64,000 nucleotides of DNA from Chromobotia macracanthus (GCA_036877525.1 JAZGTH010000116.1:310001-374000), one strand, 5' to 3'. Shown: positions 40,818 through 53,539, counted from the first letter of the stretch. The notes: a model not told the origin generated them from the letters alone. Program-made: numbers and translations.

Positions 40818-42017
40818 GTATTAAACAGAGCTAAAAGTACTACACCCTTATTAATAGCGGAAAGATTAATTTAATTAGAAAAAATATTCTGTAAATGGAG
40901 CAGGATGGAATGGAAACTGGAGAAGACTCCAGTTGTGCCAAACCTTATGTAAAGTCAATTTAAAATTCACATTTACAGCAAAATGATGAGTTTATAATAA
41001 GAATGTTAAGTAGCAAGGGGGTTCTCTCAGAAATCTGTGTTAGTGAAGCGGAAAAATGCTAAATTCTTCAAATATTAAACAGTCATACATTATTACTACA
41101 TCAGTCAGGATAAATCCAACACTTTCGTTTGTGGCTCTCTCATTCACACACACACAAATAAATGAAAACACAGTCAGATGACTTTACGAGGGAATGGGCT
41201 ATACACAGTAAAAAATGAGCTGCTTGCGTGGCCGTTTGCATGGCCTTTGTTTAATTTAGTAAGCAAAGGCTTGATTAAACTTCAGATGTGTACAATTATC
41301 TCCTTTAAGTAGATACATCAGCTTAACAGTTCTGTGTAAATTTACAAGGTTTTAAATGATTCAATGTAAAGTATGTACTGTACTGTATTTTTTGTATTGG
41401 AAATGTCATGGAGAGTAAAGTGCTTGTTGCTTTAAAATATTGATAACGTCACATAAAGATGAATCACATGAACAAACACATTTTAAACCACTTTAAAATG
41501 TTTTAGTGAATTTTCCTCCCTTATTCATTTTGCAGCATTACAGGCTTTGCTCAAATTACATGGATGGACACATCAATAAGTGATGTAACACTTGGACTAA
41601 AGTGTGCTAAAGACTTGGCCTCTTTCATTGTTAAGCACAGGGCCGCAGTTTGCCACTGGCTGAACACAGCCTCCCTTAACTCAGCAGGGGAAAGAATGCA
41701 TGCCGGATCCAGAGTTGCCACAGCAGCTGTGGAAATGTTATGCTTGACTGAGGTCATGGTAACAGCTAGAAGTTCCCATGGATGTTGCAGTGATCTGCAC
41801 AAACACAGGTGTTATTCACTAAAACATTGCTTTGCAGCTTCTGGGCCAGCTGACTTTAAGCAACATTAGTGATGTGTATGTTTTCAAACAATTCTTCATC
41901 CTGTGGTTTATATTTGTGATGGAAGACGGATGCATTACTTGCATTAGGTTAACAAATCAATGAGAGACAAAGGTTTTTCATAATCAACTGCCTTTCCAGA
42001 GTACTTTACCTTATCAA

Positions 42018-42073
42018 ACACACACACGCGTGCGCACGCACGCACGCACACACGCACACACACACACACACAT
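42018..42073 (+). repeat. Compound (CA)/(CGCA) repeat, strictly alternating purine-pyrimidine
   Basis: CA units are interspersed with CG and CGCA units (ACACGCGTGCGCACGCACGC). Purine and pyrimidine alternate without a break for over 50 bp, a strong Z-DNA candidate. Confidence 0.95.
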
Positions 42074-42556
42074 ACAGGTTAATGCTCAGTGGCATTTTGG
42101 TGATTGACTCTACAATTATATGGAATGATAAAACTGAGCTAAATGAGGCAGACTCTGATTGCCAGCTCAGGCTTTTAATTAGTGAGAGGTTTCAGGGATC
42201 TGTGTACCCACTAAAAGACTGTTGAGGATTGTCTTTTGCTACTTTGTTAACAGAACAACATTACATAATCACTACAATAAAAAGGTAACTAATCTGTTGC
42301 AACTACATAAAAAAAAGAATATTTGTAAACATGATAGTGACAGATCATGGCAAGGTGGTATAGACAATGCAGGCAAACACTTAGTCTGGCATTGTACTCT
42401 TGGTGTGACCCTGTGTACAGCCCTACCCACAGCGCTTAAGGCAGTGACACAGCAAACCATCAAAGAACTAGCAGAATTTGCTTTCCATTTTCACACCAAT
42501 CTCACTCACCGTTCAGATTCATTGAGCTTCAGATATAAAGAGTATAACATTTTATA

Positions 42557-42776
42557 CAACCCCAAATCAAAAAAAGTTGGGACAGTATGAAAAAAAAAAA
42601 ATTAAATTGGCTTTGACTTGTATTTCATTGTAGACAATACAACAGCACATTGTGTTCCTCATGTTCCTTGTTCCTTGTTTTTATTGGTTTTAAAATTATT
42701 AAAATTAAAATTATTATTTTTTTAAACTAAAATTCCTATTTTGGTTCTTGCAACATTTCAAAAAAAGTTGGAACAG
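42557..42776 (+). repeat. Left inverted repeat of the Tc1-type element
   Basis: About 220 bp. The outer core (CCCCAAATC... AAAGTTGGGACAGT) and the inner core near 42757-42776 (AAAAAAGTTGGAACAG) are direct repeats inside one arm, the likely transposase binding sites. Confidence 0.88.
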
Positions 42777-42866
42777 TAAAGCATTTACCACTTTGTAATG
42801 TTGCCATTCCTTTTCACAACACTTAAAAGACGTTTAGGGACTGAAGACATCAAGTGAAGAAGTGTT

Positions 42867-43808
42867 TCAGGTGTAATTGTCCCATTCTTGCTGCAAACAA
42901 GTCTTAAGGTGGGCAACAGTACGGGGTCTTCGTTGTCGCATTTTGCGCTTCAAAATGCACCACACATTCTCTATTGGAGACAGGTCGGGACTGCAGGCAG
43001 GCCAGTCAAGTACCTGTATCCTCTTCCTCTGCAGCCAGGACTTTGTAATGTGTGCAGAATGTGGTTTTGCATTATCTTGTTGAAATATGCATGGACGTCC
43101 CTGGAAAAGATGTCTTCTTGAAGGCAGCATATTGTGCGCCAAAATCTCTATGTACTTTTCAGCATTAATGGTGCCATCACAGAAGCGCAAGTTACCTTTA
43201 CCAAGGGCACTGACACAACCCCATACCATGACAGACCCTGGCTTTTGGACTTGTTGCTGGTAACAGTCTGGATGATCCTTTTCTTCTTTGGTCCGGAGCA
43301 CACAGCGTCCATTTCTTCCAAAAAAAAATACCTGAAATACTGATTTATCTGACCACAGTACACGTTTCCACTGTGTGATGGTCCATCCCAGATGCCTCAG
43401 AGCCCAGAGAAGTCGACGGTGCTTCTGGACACTGTTAACATAGGGCTTCCTTTTGGCACAGTACAGTTTTAACTGGCATTTGTGGATGTAACTACGTATT
43501 GTGGTACTTGACAAAGGTTTGCCAAAGTAGCCTGAGCCCATGTGGTGATATTGCTTATAGATGAATGACGATTCTTGATGCAGTGCCGCCTGAGGGATCG
43601 GAGAGCGCAGTTGTTCAGCTTAGGCTTGCGCCCTTGTCCTTTACGCACTAAAATTCCTCCACATTCCTTGAATCTTTTAATTATGTTATGCACTGTTGAA
43701 GGTGAAATAAGCAAATGTCTTCCTATCTTTCTTTGAGGAACATTTGTTTTTAAACATTTCAATAATTTTCTCACGTATTTGTTGGCAAACTGGCAATCCT
43801 CGGCCCAT
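42867..43808 (-). pseudogene. Tc1-like DD34E transposase, frameshifted
   Basis: Three overlapping frames together cover a full-length transposase of about 314 codons. The N-terminal helix-turn-helix part (MGRGLPVCQQIREK, then PQRKIGRHLLISPSTVHNII) is split by a frameshift near 43745. A second shift lies near 43540, just before the catalytic part. The last 224-residue frame retains all catalytic residues: D65 in LWSDKS, D156 in IFQQDNAKPH and E191 in DLSPIENVW, with exactly 34 residues between the second D and E. It ends near EWDNYT. The two frameshifts should prevent a full transposase. Neighbouring frames on the plus strand are antisense shadows. Confidence 0.95.
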
Positions 43809-43946
43809 CTTTGCTCCTAAAGGACTAGACCTTTCATGGATGCTGCTTTTGTACCAAATCATAATTACAATCACCTGTTGACATCACCGGTTTCAAATCA
43901 CATCATTATTTAACCAATTTACCTGATTACTAGCCCTAAATTGCTC

Positions 43947-44175
43947 CTGTTCCAACTTTTTTTGAAATGTGTTGCAAGAACCAAAATAGGCATTTTGTTT
44001 TCCTATTTTGAACAATAAAAGAAAAGAAAAAAACAATAAAAATCATGAGGAACACATTAAATAATGTGCTGTTGTGTTGTCTGCAATGAAATACAAGTCA
44101 AAGTAAATTTAGAAATCACTACTTTTTTTTAATTGTGTTTTCCATACTGTCCCAACTTTTTCTGATTTGGGGTTA
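43947..44175 (-). repeat. Right inverted repeat of the Tc1-type element
   Basis: About 229 bp, pairing with the left arm. The inner core CTGTTCCAACTTTTTTTGAA is at 43947 and the outer core CTGTCCCAACTTTTTCTGAT is at about 44147-44166. Confidence 0.88.
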
Positions 44176-44224
44176 TATAAGAGTTATATACACAAATATA
44201 AAAAATAATATTTTATATAATATA

Positions 44225-44585
44225 TTAGAGTTCAATATAGTCTAGATCAGCCTATACAGAGCCAATCAGAGTGATCGTTCTCACTGATGGACTCCAACCC
44301 TGATTCAACATGAAAAATTGGTTGAAAAGCTACCAGTGGGGTCCAACTGGTGCCAGCAGTGTAGAATACACCACCAACAACTAGACCAATGGGCACTGGA
44401 TGACAGCTGACTGCCAGCTTGGTGTGTCATGCCCTTTAGACATTTGCTCCACCCTAAGCCTTGAGGAAAGTTGTTGAGAACGCAAGCTTCACACTGAGAG
44501 TGGGCACATCATGATGCAACAACTGGACTAAGTGCACTGAACTAAGTGCACTGAGCGGTCAATGCACTGATGAGAAGAGACGGTA
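44225..44585. repeat. Possible unclassified dispersed repeat next to the Tc1 element
   Basis: A distinct, less AT-rich block between the transposon and AT-rich DNA. It contains a 15-bp tandem duplication (ACTAAGTGCACTGA) at 44528-44557. Its text resembles dispersed cyprinid sequence, but I see no second copy in the window. Confidence 0.3.
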
Positions 44586-47077
44586 AGAGATTTGGGAGCA
44601 GCAGTTTTTAGACTTTCCCTCCCCAGAGTTCACCTCTGTGTCTTTCCATCTTAGTGTCCAAGTTAAGGCCAATCTCAGGATGGTTCATACACTTTTGTAA
44701 AGTATTAAAAACTCTCTTAGTTTTCATCAGGACAAAAGAAAGTCTTCTGTAGCTTTCTGTAAGTAATCTATGCATGGATAAATAAAACATTAGATTGGAT
44801 GGTTTGCACAACAAAACAAATGACAAATGATCAAAAAGATGGGAGTTAAAGAGAAAGGTGGGGACAGCAATTCTTACTATGGAATGCCTGAAACACCCCA
44901 AAGAAGATAAACTATTTTGGGCAGCATGTAACATGATTTTTTTACCACAACCAAAAAAATAAATTTTAGTTTGAAGCAAATTCCACAGTTTAATGATTCT
45001 ACTTCACAAAATAAAGAATTAATACAGTTTTGAGTAGTCTCAGTAGGGATGAAATTACCTGAAGCTCTGAATAATTTTATAGGGCATCTATACAGAAGGC
45101 TAGATGCCATAATTCAGCCCATTCAGAGTTAAAATGTTAGAAAAAGAACAGGCATGACTTAAGAGCCCCTTCCCAGTGCTAGTGGGATTATATCTTGCCT
45201 GAGAACACTTTGCATGTAAAGTAGTGCTTTTCACCATGTGAGGTCCCTCAGAGGAGTTTAAAGAGCCAGCTTCATCAGTAAGTAAATGATGACAAAATGA
45301 TGACAAACCTAACACTTAAACATCAATTAATAATAACTTGACTATGTAATAAATACATGACTATGCCTGGGTAACTTTAATTAGAATAGTAGTGCTCTGA
45401 AAAAGGAACTTCATAAATAAAAACTCTGCAAAACCCTATTGAACCTCAAGCCACACCCCTTTATCCTCCCAACACACAATCACAGCCATTTTTACTTGCT
45501 AGATACATCTTATGTAATCACCAGTAGGGGACCTATAAAGGAAAATGCATTAAAAGCTGCTTAGCCATGTCAGTGCGGTTAACTAGAAATGTTTTTAGTT
45601 TTCTGATTTAGGTCTTGTCTCAGTGGAATTGTCAGAGACAGCTTTTAGCGCAGGGTGCATTAGTTTCCAGCCTGTAGCTGAGGATGTGAAGAGACGGGCT
45701 GTTTCTCAGAAGGAATGTGCAGTGGTCTGTAAACACAACCGCTGCTTATGTGTTAACATAGTTATTTATGTGTTTTTGAGTCTGCTTGCGTGATCACACT
45801 CATTTATACACAGTGCATACTGTAAAATCGAGGAGCGTGGTTAACCCCTACAACAGCTGTGTATGTATCATCCTTCGCACTACTTCAGATTTGACAAGTT
45901 GTGGCATTCGTAGATCCGCACGGGACAAAATCCCCAAGAATACTTCTGTACATGCAGCTGTTCCTTGTGTCTTTTTCCTCCCTCTCTTCCAACCATCCAC
46001 CCCCTTCATCTCTCCCCACAAGCTCCAGTGGGTTTTCATCAGGAACAAAAACAAACCCTTCCTAATAGTCTCAATCACTCACTATACTACTTTCTTGTGA
46101 AATATTGCAGTAGAAATAATGAGGCATGTGGAAATACTGAGCTATATACATATTCAGGTCGAATTTGAACTGCTGCATTAAAAATCCATCATGACAATTT
46201 GCTGTTTCACTTTAAGCTACAATAACATACTGTATGAAAAAAAGTTTTTTTTTTAAATTAGATCTTTCATAACTTGATTGTTTGTGCATTGAGCATGAAC
46301 AGAAATCAAACGGAGAATGACCTCTTGCTTTTAATATTTTTTTCCTGAGAAAAGGACCCAGGTATCTTACATTTCTCACAACAAATTTTGAAACATATCT
46401 TAAAACAAGAATTTATGGGAGCACTTTTTTTTAAAGCAACTTGCAATTTTTTGTTTCCTAAAACAAATAGGTATTCATATTTTTCTGTTAATGTTTATAC
46501 AATGTTGTTACAATGGTGTACAATGGACAACGGGTTTTGTCTGGCCGACACAGTCTATGAGCAAACAAAATGCTTGCAGACATTCTCTTTTGCTTCACAT
46601 TGGTTCCCCACAATGCCTCGGTTTGTCTCCTGGGCCTCCTGCAGATGTGGGGTTTATATTCACTGTGTTATTAGTGAGGCCCTGTTCCTGTTACGAATGA
46701 CACAGAAAAGTAAAGCTCTGTGGTGGAAACAGAGATAATGTGTCTCTGTGTCTCTGAGATGATAATACAGAAAGGTCATGTTCAAATTTTAAAGCACATT
46801 AAACAGGACATTTACATTAATCATTTAGAAAAAAGTACTCAGAAAGCAAATGTTTTAACCATTTTACAAAGGTCACAGCTGCAAAATGCTTGCATTTTAC
46901 CATTTTACTGTGTTTACTCAAAACTGCTGATGTTTTAGGTAAAATGGTTTAATGAGTAAATAGGAAACAAAATAAAGTGCTTACAAACAGCCAATAGCCT
47001 GTCTGATCTGTGAAAATATTGCACTGTAGCTTCAATCAATGTAACCCAGTGCATAAATGTCTCATATGTCTTCATGA

Positions 47078-47135
47078 AGCTCACTTGATAGAGTACAGGG
47101 CTAAAAATTTGAAGGTTGATTCCCTAAGAACACAT
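47078..47135 (+). mobile_element. Degenerate tRNA-like SINE head
   Basis: AGCTCACTTGATAGAGTACA followed by AAGGTTGATTCCCTAAGAAC resembles decayed A and B boxes at the right spacing. No tail is recognised. Confidence 0.5.
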
Positions 47136-47229
47136 GCTATTCTAAACAGTCATGGTTGATAAAATGGGGAAAAATCCCATAGACTTACATTGAAGAAAGG
47201 ACCTGAGAAATGTACTTGGTAAATATAAA

Positions 47230-47400
47230 GGGTCTCCAATCCATGTTCCTGAAGGTCCACAGGCCTGCAGAGTTTAGCTCCAGCCTATTACAACACACCT
47301 GTTTTTAAGTGTCCCAAAGGCCTTAATTAGCTGGTTTAGGTGTGCATAATTAGGGTTGGAACTAAACTCCGCAGGTCTATGGACCTTGTTGGAGACTTCT
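47230..47400. mobile_element. Palindromic MITE (about 170 bp)
   Basis: The left half (GGTCTCCAATCC, AAGGTCCACAGGCCTGCAGA, GTTTAGCTCCAGCC) pairs imperfectly with the complement of the right half (AGTCTCCAAC, AAGGTCCATAGACCTGCGGA, GTTTAGTTCCAACC). The family is recognised as a widespread teleost non-autonomous element; the superfamily is not determined here. Confidence 0.8.
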
Positions 47401-48828
47401 GATCTAGATAATGGGGTGCACTTTTCAAGTATATTTTCATTAAGGAACCACCAAAAACACTTCAGAAACTGCATAGCAATGCCCTGACAAACACCCACTG
47501 TACCCTGTCTTCATAGTGGTACAGTTTGCACAGGCACATACTGCTCAGACAGCACACAGTCATCTAGAGTCAGAAGTTTTTACTTTGATCTGCTCCCTAA
47601 TAATCCTGTGGCAGCTTTACTTGAGGACACCACCAGTGCTGATATAGGTTGATATGGTGTATAGACCCACTGCCATCTGCTTCCATTTGCACACGAAGTG
47701 CATGGGTATTGTTAACTGGGTTAATTCCCCTTGGAACATCCTTTGAAAGATAAACGTCCTGCGGGATAATCTCTAATCCAGGATTTCTTTAGTGGGATCA
47801 TCTAACTCAATTAAAATTTACTCCATTTGCAATAAGAACTCAAGAGTAAACTGAACAATGTGTTATGAAGTCCTAAAACTGAGAATGAATCCGAGGATGT
47901 AATGGGAGGAGAAAATTATTAAACTCTGGAGTATTGCAACTGTCTTCATACTTCTAAGATCAGACCGACATTTTGAAAAATCCTCAAAGACTAGACAGGT
48001 TCTCAATGTTTCATCACAGAAAAACACACTTCAAGCTCACTTGTTTAAACTTTCAGAGATTGTCATTTTGTGTGAGTCAAAGGGAAAGTGTCTCGTACAG
48101 TAAGTACTTGTATTGTTAAGAAAACAGTTCAGATGTCTGGGCCTGAAATTACCCTCAGGGTCTCAACTCCAGGTTTTAAACCAAAAGATGATATCTATAT
48201 CATTTAATAACAACCGCATCACATTTCTCCATTGTTCTGGATAATTAATATCTTTATTAAATTCTGTCATAGATATTTTATGAGCCATGTTCCTGCAAAG
48301 CAGCTATTTTTGGCACCCGGACACAAACAATATTAATAAATTGAATCCTGCTTAAAAAACAAGGCTATCTGTGTGCTATGATTGTGTGTAGTTAATAATT
48401 ACATATGTATATATTTAACCTAATATACAGTATAACCCATTAGCCATAGTTATCTTTTCCATTAAACATGAAGTGTCAAATCTATTACGTAATGTGGCAA
48501 AGAACTTCAAAACTAATTAGGCTTATGTTTATAATCCAAATATCTGCACAAATGGCACAGTTTCCTGAGAAAGACAGAAAGTAGTACAGTCAGAGTTGAG
48601 ACTAGAACACAACAGAACCATTCTGTTGATGTAAAATACTTACTGTGATGTAAAAGTTCATTCAAATGTTCATGATATCTCTCCACTTTCCAAGACAGAG
48701 ATGTGTAATGCTGTAAGTTAATGATTATGATGCACACAATCTGTCTGTACACACCCTCAGTATCTTATGAGCGATGCTGCCACCCATGTTTGCGAGTGGC
48801 GTAGTACATTTGTATCTTACATTGTATA

Positions 48829-48841
48829 CCACCAGATGGCG
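48829..48841 (+). promoter_or_regulatory. CTCF-like core motif
   Basis: CCACCAGATGGCG closely matches the vertebrate CTCF core (CCACNAG(A/G)(G/T)GGC). It sits in a locally CpG-richer stretch (48760-49080) between the semaphorin 3' end and the orphan promoter. Confidence 0.45.
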
Positions 48842-49697
48842 AAATAGGACAACCAAACCGATCAGAGAGCGAGAGACTCCTGAAACTTCTGCCAAATATT
48901 CCGACATAACGATTTGAGATGTAAAAAACCACAGACACTTCTCTGACGTTTCCTAGACCCTCATACTATCCTTTTTTACTAGTACTTTTATGGTATTTAA
49001 GGCGGCTGAAATACGATCTGGACGTCAATCATCTTCAGAGAATATTAACAGATCTCTTATTAAGCGACACGCAGCGTCAGAATAGATACTGTGGAAGAAT
49101 GACATGCTGTGGAAAATGATATATTTCTATGTGAATAGCCTGTTCTTGTTCCTCGGGTTCAGGGTGTTGCCTGTAAAAACAAACAACATATTTGATTAAG
49201 AAAGAAGTGTCAACACAAGTGTCAAACTGGCAGGACATGGGTGATTAGCTTTTTGCATGCAATCTTTCTTCTGGTTGTAAAGGTAAATACATTTCCTCCA
49301 TCATTTGTTATTGTCCCTTTATTGCCGGCACACACAGAAAATAAATAGGTTCGCACACATGTAAAAACAGTTACATCATGCAAAAGCTACCTACGAGAAA
49401 ACTTTAAGCTACCTGAGGAAATGTTATAAAATAGACATTTATCATTGTCCTCTACCAGCTGAGAGCTTGCAGTTCCCCACCTACAATTCACAGCAATACT
49501 TGGGTATGCAAGGTACAAATATAAAAAAGATCTCTAGGTTGCTTGGTAACCAGTATGTATCACAGTGGAAGTATGCAAGGTTCCTCTCAGAGTCTGTTTC
49601 ACCTGCCTCAGCAAGGTTGCACAGCTAGAACCTTAAAAAAACAAATTAGTCAGCGATCATGGACGTGCAGTTTAACTAATGTTTTTAGCACTTAGCT

Positions 49698-49724
49698 GGG
49701 GGTGGGGGGGGGGGATGGGGAGGG
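49698..49724 (+). repeat. G-tract, G-quadruplex candidate
   Basis: GGGGGTGGGGGGGGGGATGG followed by GGAGGG gives at least four runs of three or more G with one- to two-base loops. Confidence 0.9.
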
Positions 49725-52700
49725 TGAATGCAGCACTAAATTTTAATTGGATTGACTTCAAGCACAGATCTGTACAGTTAACCTTTAACAGACACACATG
49801 AGCTCTACTCAGACTTACTCAACAAAGACAATATTGTGCAGCAGGAAGTCAAAACAGGGAGTCATAACAAGGAAGTCTCCTAACAGACAAAAAAATACAG
49901 TGCAGAAAAGCACAGGTCACAAGTGACTCTGTTTGGACTCTGTTTTGTTTGTCCCATCACAGGGTTCCTGGTGCCTGGTGCAAGCAAGCACATTATTTAC
50001 ACCATTGAATTAATTCAGCAGCTGTTTAGTACAGTACTGCATGATGTGACCAGAACTGGGTGTCAAATACCAGAGACATCTAAAATGTGCAGTGCTGAGG
50101 AGATCAGAACTCAATATGGACAGCTCAGGTATCAATGTTATCAGGCCCAAATGCAGGAATCGGTTGTGTTTATGTAGAAATCTCCAGAGACAGATGTTAA
50201 AACAGTTAGTTTGAAAGGAATCAATTAAAAGATCATTCATTAAAAAGGCTAACTAACATGAGCATAAAATAACCACAATCTACTAAAACTACATAGTTTA
50301 TGTAGCAACAATAGAATAATGTTGCATTGATAAAATACTTTCCACAGATACTGCAGCAGTACACATCACACTCTCACGTACAAACACTGGTTATCTCCCT
50401 TTCTTTTATCCTGTATCGTTCCAGCTGGCGATAACCCACATAATAACCAGCATACCCCTGCTGTTGTCAGGACATCAGGTTCACTATGCTGTTGTAGATT
50501 TTGGAATTCTCTTAGAGATTCATATCAAGTCAGTCTGTAGGTTGCACCCACTCCTCTACTGTATAATCCTCTTTGGCTCTATGTCCAAACGTAACTGTTG
50601 ACTGAGTAATAAAAAAGATTACAAACTGTTTTTGCAGGAGGCATCTCATCAAAGCAGTACCACTGACTTTTTTACTCATGATTGCACATACTGTAACTCA
50701 TAATTACCAAAATAACACACACCTTGTTTAGGATAGCAACACAAAACCTAGTGGCTGTCCTGATCGCTTAGTGAATGAAGCACTACCCAAACCCTTTCAT
50801 ATGTAAAATATGGACTGATATGTAATGGAGTGTGGATATGTAATTTGAAGTCAACAGTGTACAGAATAAATTATTCTTCCTGCCTATGAATAGCATCAAC
50901 AGCTGGAGGCTGTTCCAGCTGTAACTGACGTATTCAGTAGTAATAATCTGTTGTTTATAATCTGTTTATAATAAAGTTAGTCATGTGGAGTGAATATTTA
51001 CTCCATAATTAGCACATTAAAAACATACCTGTTGGAATCTCTGCAGTTAGTTAACATAACACTGATGCCAAATGAGAAACTAACAGAAGTTTCAATATTG
51101 TTTATTAAATGAAATAAATGAAAACAAACCAAAAGACAGGTTCCAATGTTGAACATATTGGAGAGCAATAAATTCACACCTTCCAGCATCCCCAGCAATT
51201 ATATCCCTGTAGTATTACTCTGTTAATTAAACATGAAAACATAACACCTCACCCTTGGATAAATAGAGAGATATACACATTGAGTATATATATTGGGCTT
51301 TGACTGTCTAAACAAGCAGAGGCCAGAATGGTTTCTCACTTTTAGAGAGCAGCAGACAAGTAAATATTAAGTGAATTGATAATATTTTGACACAGTCTTT
51401 CTCACCATGGTGACAGGCATAGGTCTAACCAGCTTCATTAAATGCAGTTCCAGAAGCAGCCCACACAATTCTACCCACGACTGAGGAGGCATACAACTGT
51501 GTACTGAAGAGACTCTGAGACGCAGTCGGATCTGCTGCACATTTAACTAACCTGGATGCAAGAAGGGAAATAGGTAGTATGCAGTCTTTCAACTTTTATT
51601 TAGTGTTGTGAAAAATGTTTGCACATACAAAACATATTTGGGTGCAACTCAATTTCTAGAATTACATAATTACTTTTGACACGTTAGCTAAATGCATAGC
51701 CATGCTCCATAAACCGATTACAATTATAAAATCCCATATAAAACAAAGTAAAATAAATATACACAAAACTGTACAAAGCTGTAAAATAAATATTTTCACA
51801 GACACAATTTTTCAGTGATACTGAATATTAGAATATGGTATGCATGAGTAAAGAGACCAAGTTAAAACTGATATCACAATAAAAAAAAAGAGACTTCTAT
51901 TATCGTGAGCTATACAGGGCACAAATCTCTTTAATTATTCATAAGGTATTTATATCATACTGAAAACAGAAAATGGCTTTAAGAAAAAGTACAAGAACAA
52001 AATGAAACATTCAATTAATAACAATTTATCCATATACCTCAGTGGTGACCCTGCACATGTAATAAAATACTTTGTTCTACAACAAACATGCCATGTTTCT
52101 GTGTTCTCTGATTCAATTCAAATCCACTTCATGTTAATGTGCACCATACAGAAGCTGATCATGTTCTCTTGAAATTAAAATTTCTAAAGAAATCCACAGG
52201 TTTGTTTTATGTTGTGTTTAAGCTATCCAGGGCAACAAACAGACACCATCACTTAAGCCTATATGACTATACTGTGCTGTGTCAGATCTGTCGTTTCCCA
52301 GGCTCTTATTTTCTGAGCACTCTGCAGAGTTGCCCTAAACAATACCCTAAAGGCTTAATGACCATTTCCCAAACTATTTCCATGCATTCTTCAGGCTGTC
52401 TTTTCATCTCATCCCCTTGTTCTCTGTCAATCTCTTTCTCTCCAGCACGCTGTAAAATCACTCTCAATGAGGGCCATAGTTGAGATATATCTCATCCACA
52501 AACCTGTCCTGGCACGTTAGAAGAATTCACACAAGTTGCCCCCTCACAGGAATATAAGACTCCCGGGATGTAAACATTGCAGGCACAGACCATATGAGCT
52601 GCATGAAAACAAGCATCTAATCACAGATTGTGACCCTCAAGGAGAACCGAGGTCAGACGTGTATGCAGATCTATTCGGCTCTTATTAGAGAATATGATGG

Positions 52701-52964
52701 AGGTGTATGCACAGACATGAAAGCCATTTGTCAAATAGAAATACAAAAAACTGGTGGCAGAATTCAGAGAGAAAGAGATGAGAAAAACACTGGTTAGTGT
52801 GGAGAATGAAAAAGAATGAAAGATTATGGAGTAACATGATGTAGTGTTTTACCCCAAAATTCTGTCATGTTGTTCCTGTAGACTTTATTTTTTAAATAGA
52901 AAAATAATAAAAACAAGTATGGCTTTGGCACAACACAAAACAATGAAAAAATAATCACAGGAGT

Positions 52965-52970
52965 TTTATT
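52965..52970 (-). terminator. Poly(A) signal AATAAA for the semaphorin transcript
   Basis: First AATAAA on the minus strand after the stop codon, about 1.3 kb downstream. It is followed within about 40 nt by a U/GU-rich stretch (TTGTTTTGTGTTGTG), as expected for a cleavage site. A second AATAAA lies at 52884-52889. Confidence 0.55.
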
Positions 52971-53539
52971 ATAAAAAATATGTTACAAAATTGAAATAAA
53001 GAGCTTTAGAAAATGAAGAGATTAGTCCAATAAACATGAATCATGGATGGATATCAACAATGGATATAAGCCCAAGATTAAAGGAGATAAAGAGAGAGAG
53101 GTAAACAAAGTACAGCACTATCAGCTCTGTACTGAACATGTGGCCTTAATGTTCTCCACTCAGCTTCACTGCAATCTGCATATTCTGATCTAAACAGATA
53201 GATCCAGGTGCTCTGCTCTCTTTAAGTAGTAGGAGATACGGCAAAATGCTCTTGTACACAAGTATGGGCAATGTGAAGCTGAACCAGTTCCAGGGTGGAC
53301 ATTTACACAACTTAATTCTCACTGGACGTGGAAGGATAATTCTAGCCATAATATCACTTTTTTGTATTTTGTATTTTCTCAATTTACTAGCATTAGAACC
53401 CCAGTTTAATTTTGTTGTTGTAATTCTCCAGTTCATATATAACACTGTAAAACTGTATGACTGTAAGATGTGGTGTAATAATTGGTCGTGTCAATAGGAT
53501 TATCTTAGAAGGTCAGAATCAGATTTACCTCTGCTCTGT

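Larger units (their letters stand above)
34541..42554. other. Intergenic stretch between orphan promoter and Tc1 element
   Basis: Apart from the dispersed repeat at 35308-35552, a hairpin (40780), the Z-DNA-prone repeat (42018) and a short tandem duplication of TCTTTTGAAGGTTGCATAA near 38138-38180, nothing is recognised. Open frames (for example 41564-41869) have no recognisable product. Confidence 0.7.
42557..44175 (-). mobile_element. Tc1/mariner-type DNA transposon, IR/DR ends, inactive
   Basis: 1,619-bp element flanked by TA (42555-42556 and 44176-44177), the usual Tc1/mariner target duplication. Outer ends match as inverted repeats: left CAACCCCAAATCAAAAAAAG, right complement TAACCCCAAATCAGAAAAAG. 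A second copy of the AAAAAGTTGG(A/G)ACAGT core sits at the inner end of each arm, giving inverted repeats of about 220 bp with internal direct repeats (IR/DR, as in Sleeping Beauty-like elements). It carries a broken transposase on the minus strand. Arms have diverged at several positions, so the copy is old. Confidence 0.95.
44178..52949. other. Intergenic stretch between Tc1 element and semaphorin 3' end
   Basis: Contains a possible dispersed repeat, a SINE head, a MITE, a CTCF-like site in a CpG-richer patch and a G-tract. No gene recognised. Confidence 0.7.

Noticed and set aside
41551..41869. Opposing frames of 101 and 83 codons
   Set aside because: Open on both strands with no recognisable motifs; compatible with a locally stop-poor stretch.
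42877..43343. Plus-strand frames across the transposase
   Set aside because: Antisense shadows of the minus-strand transposase.
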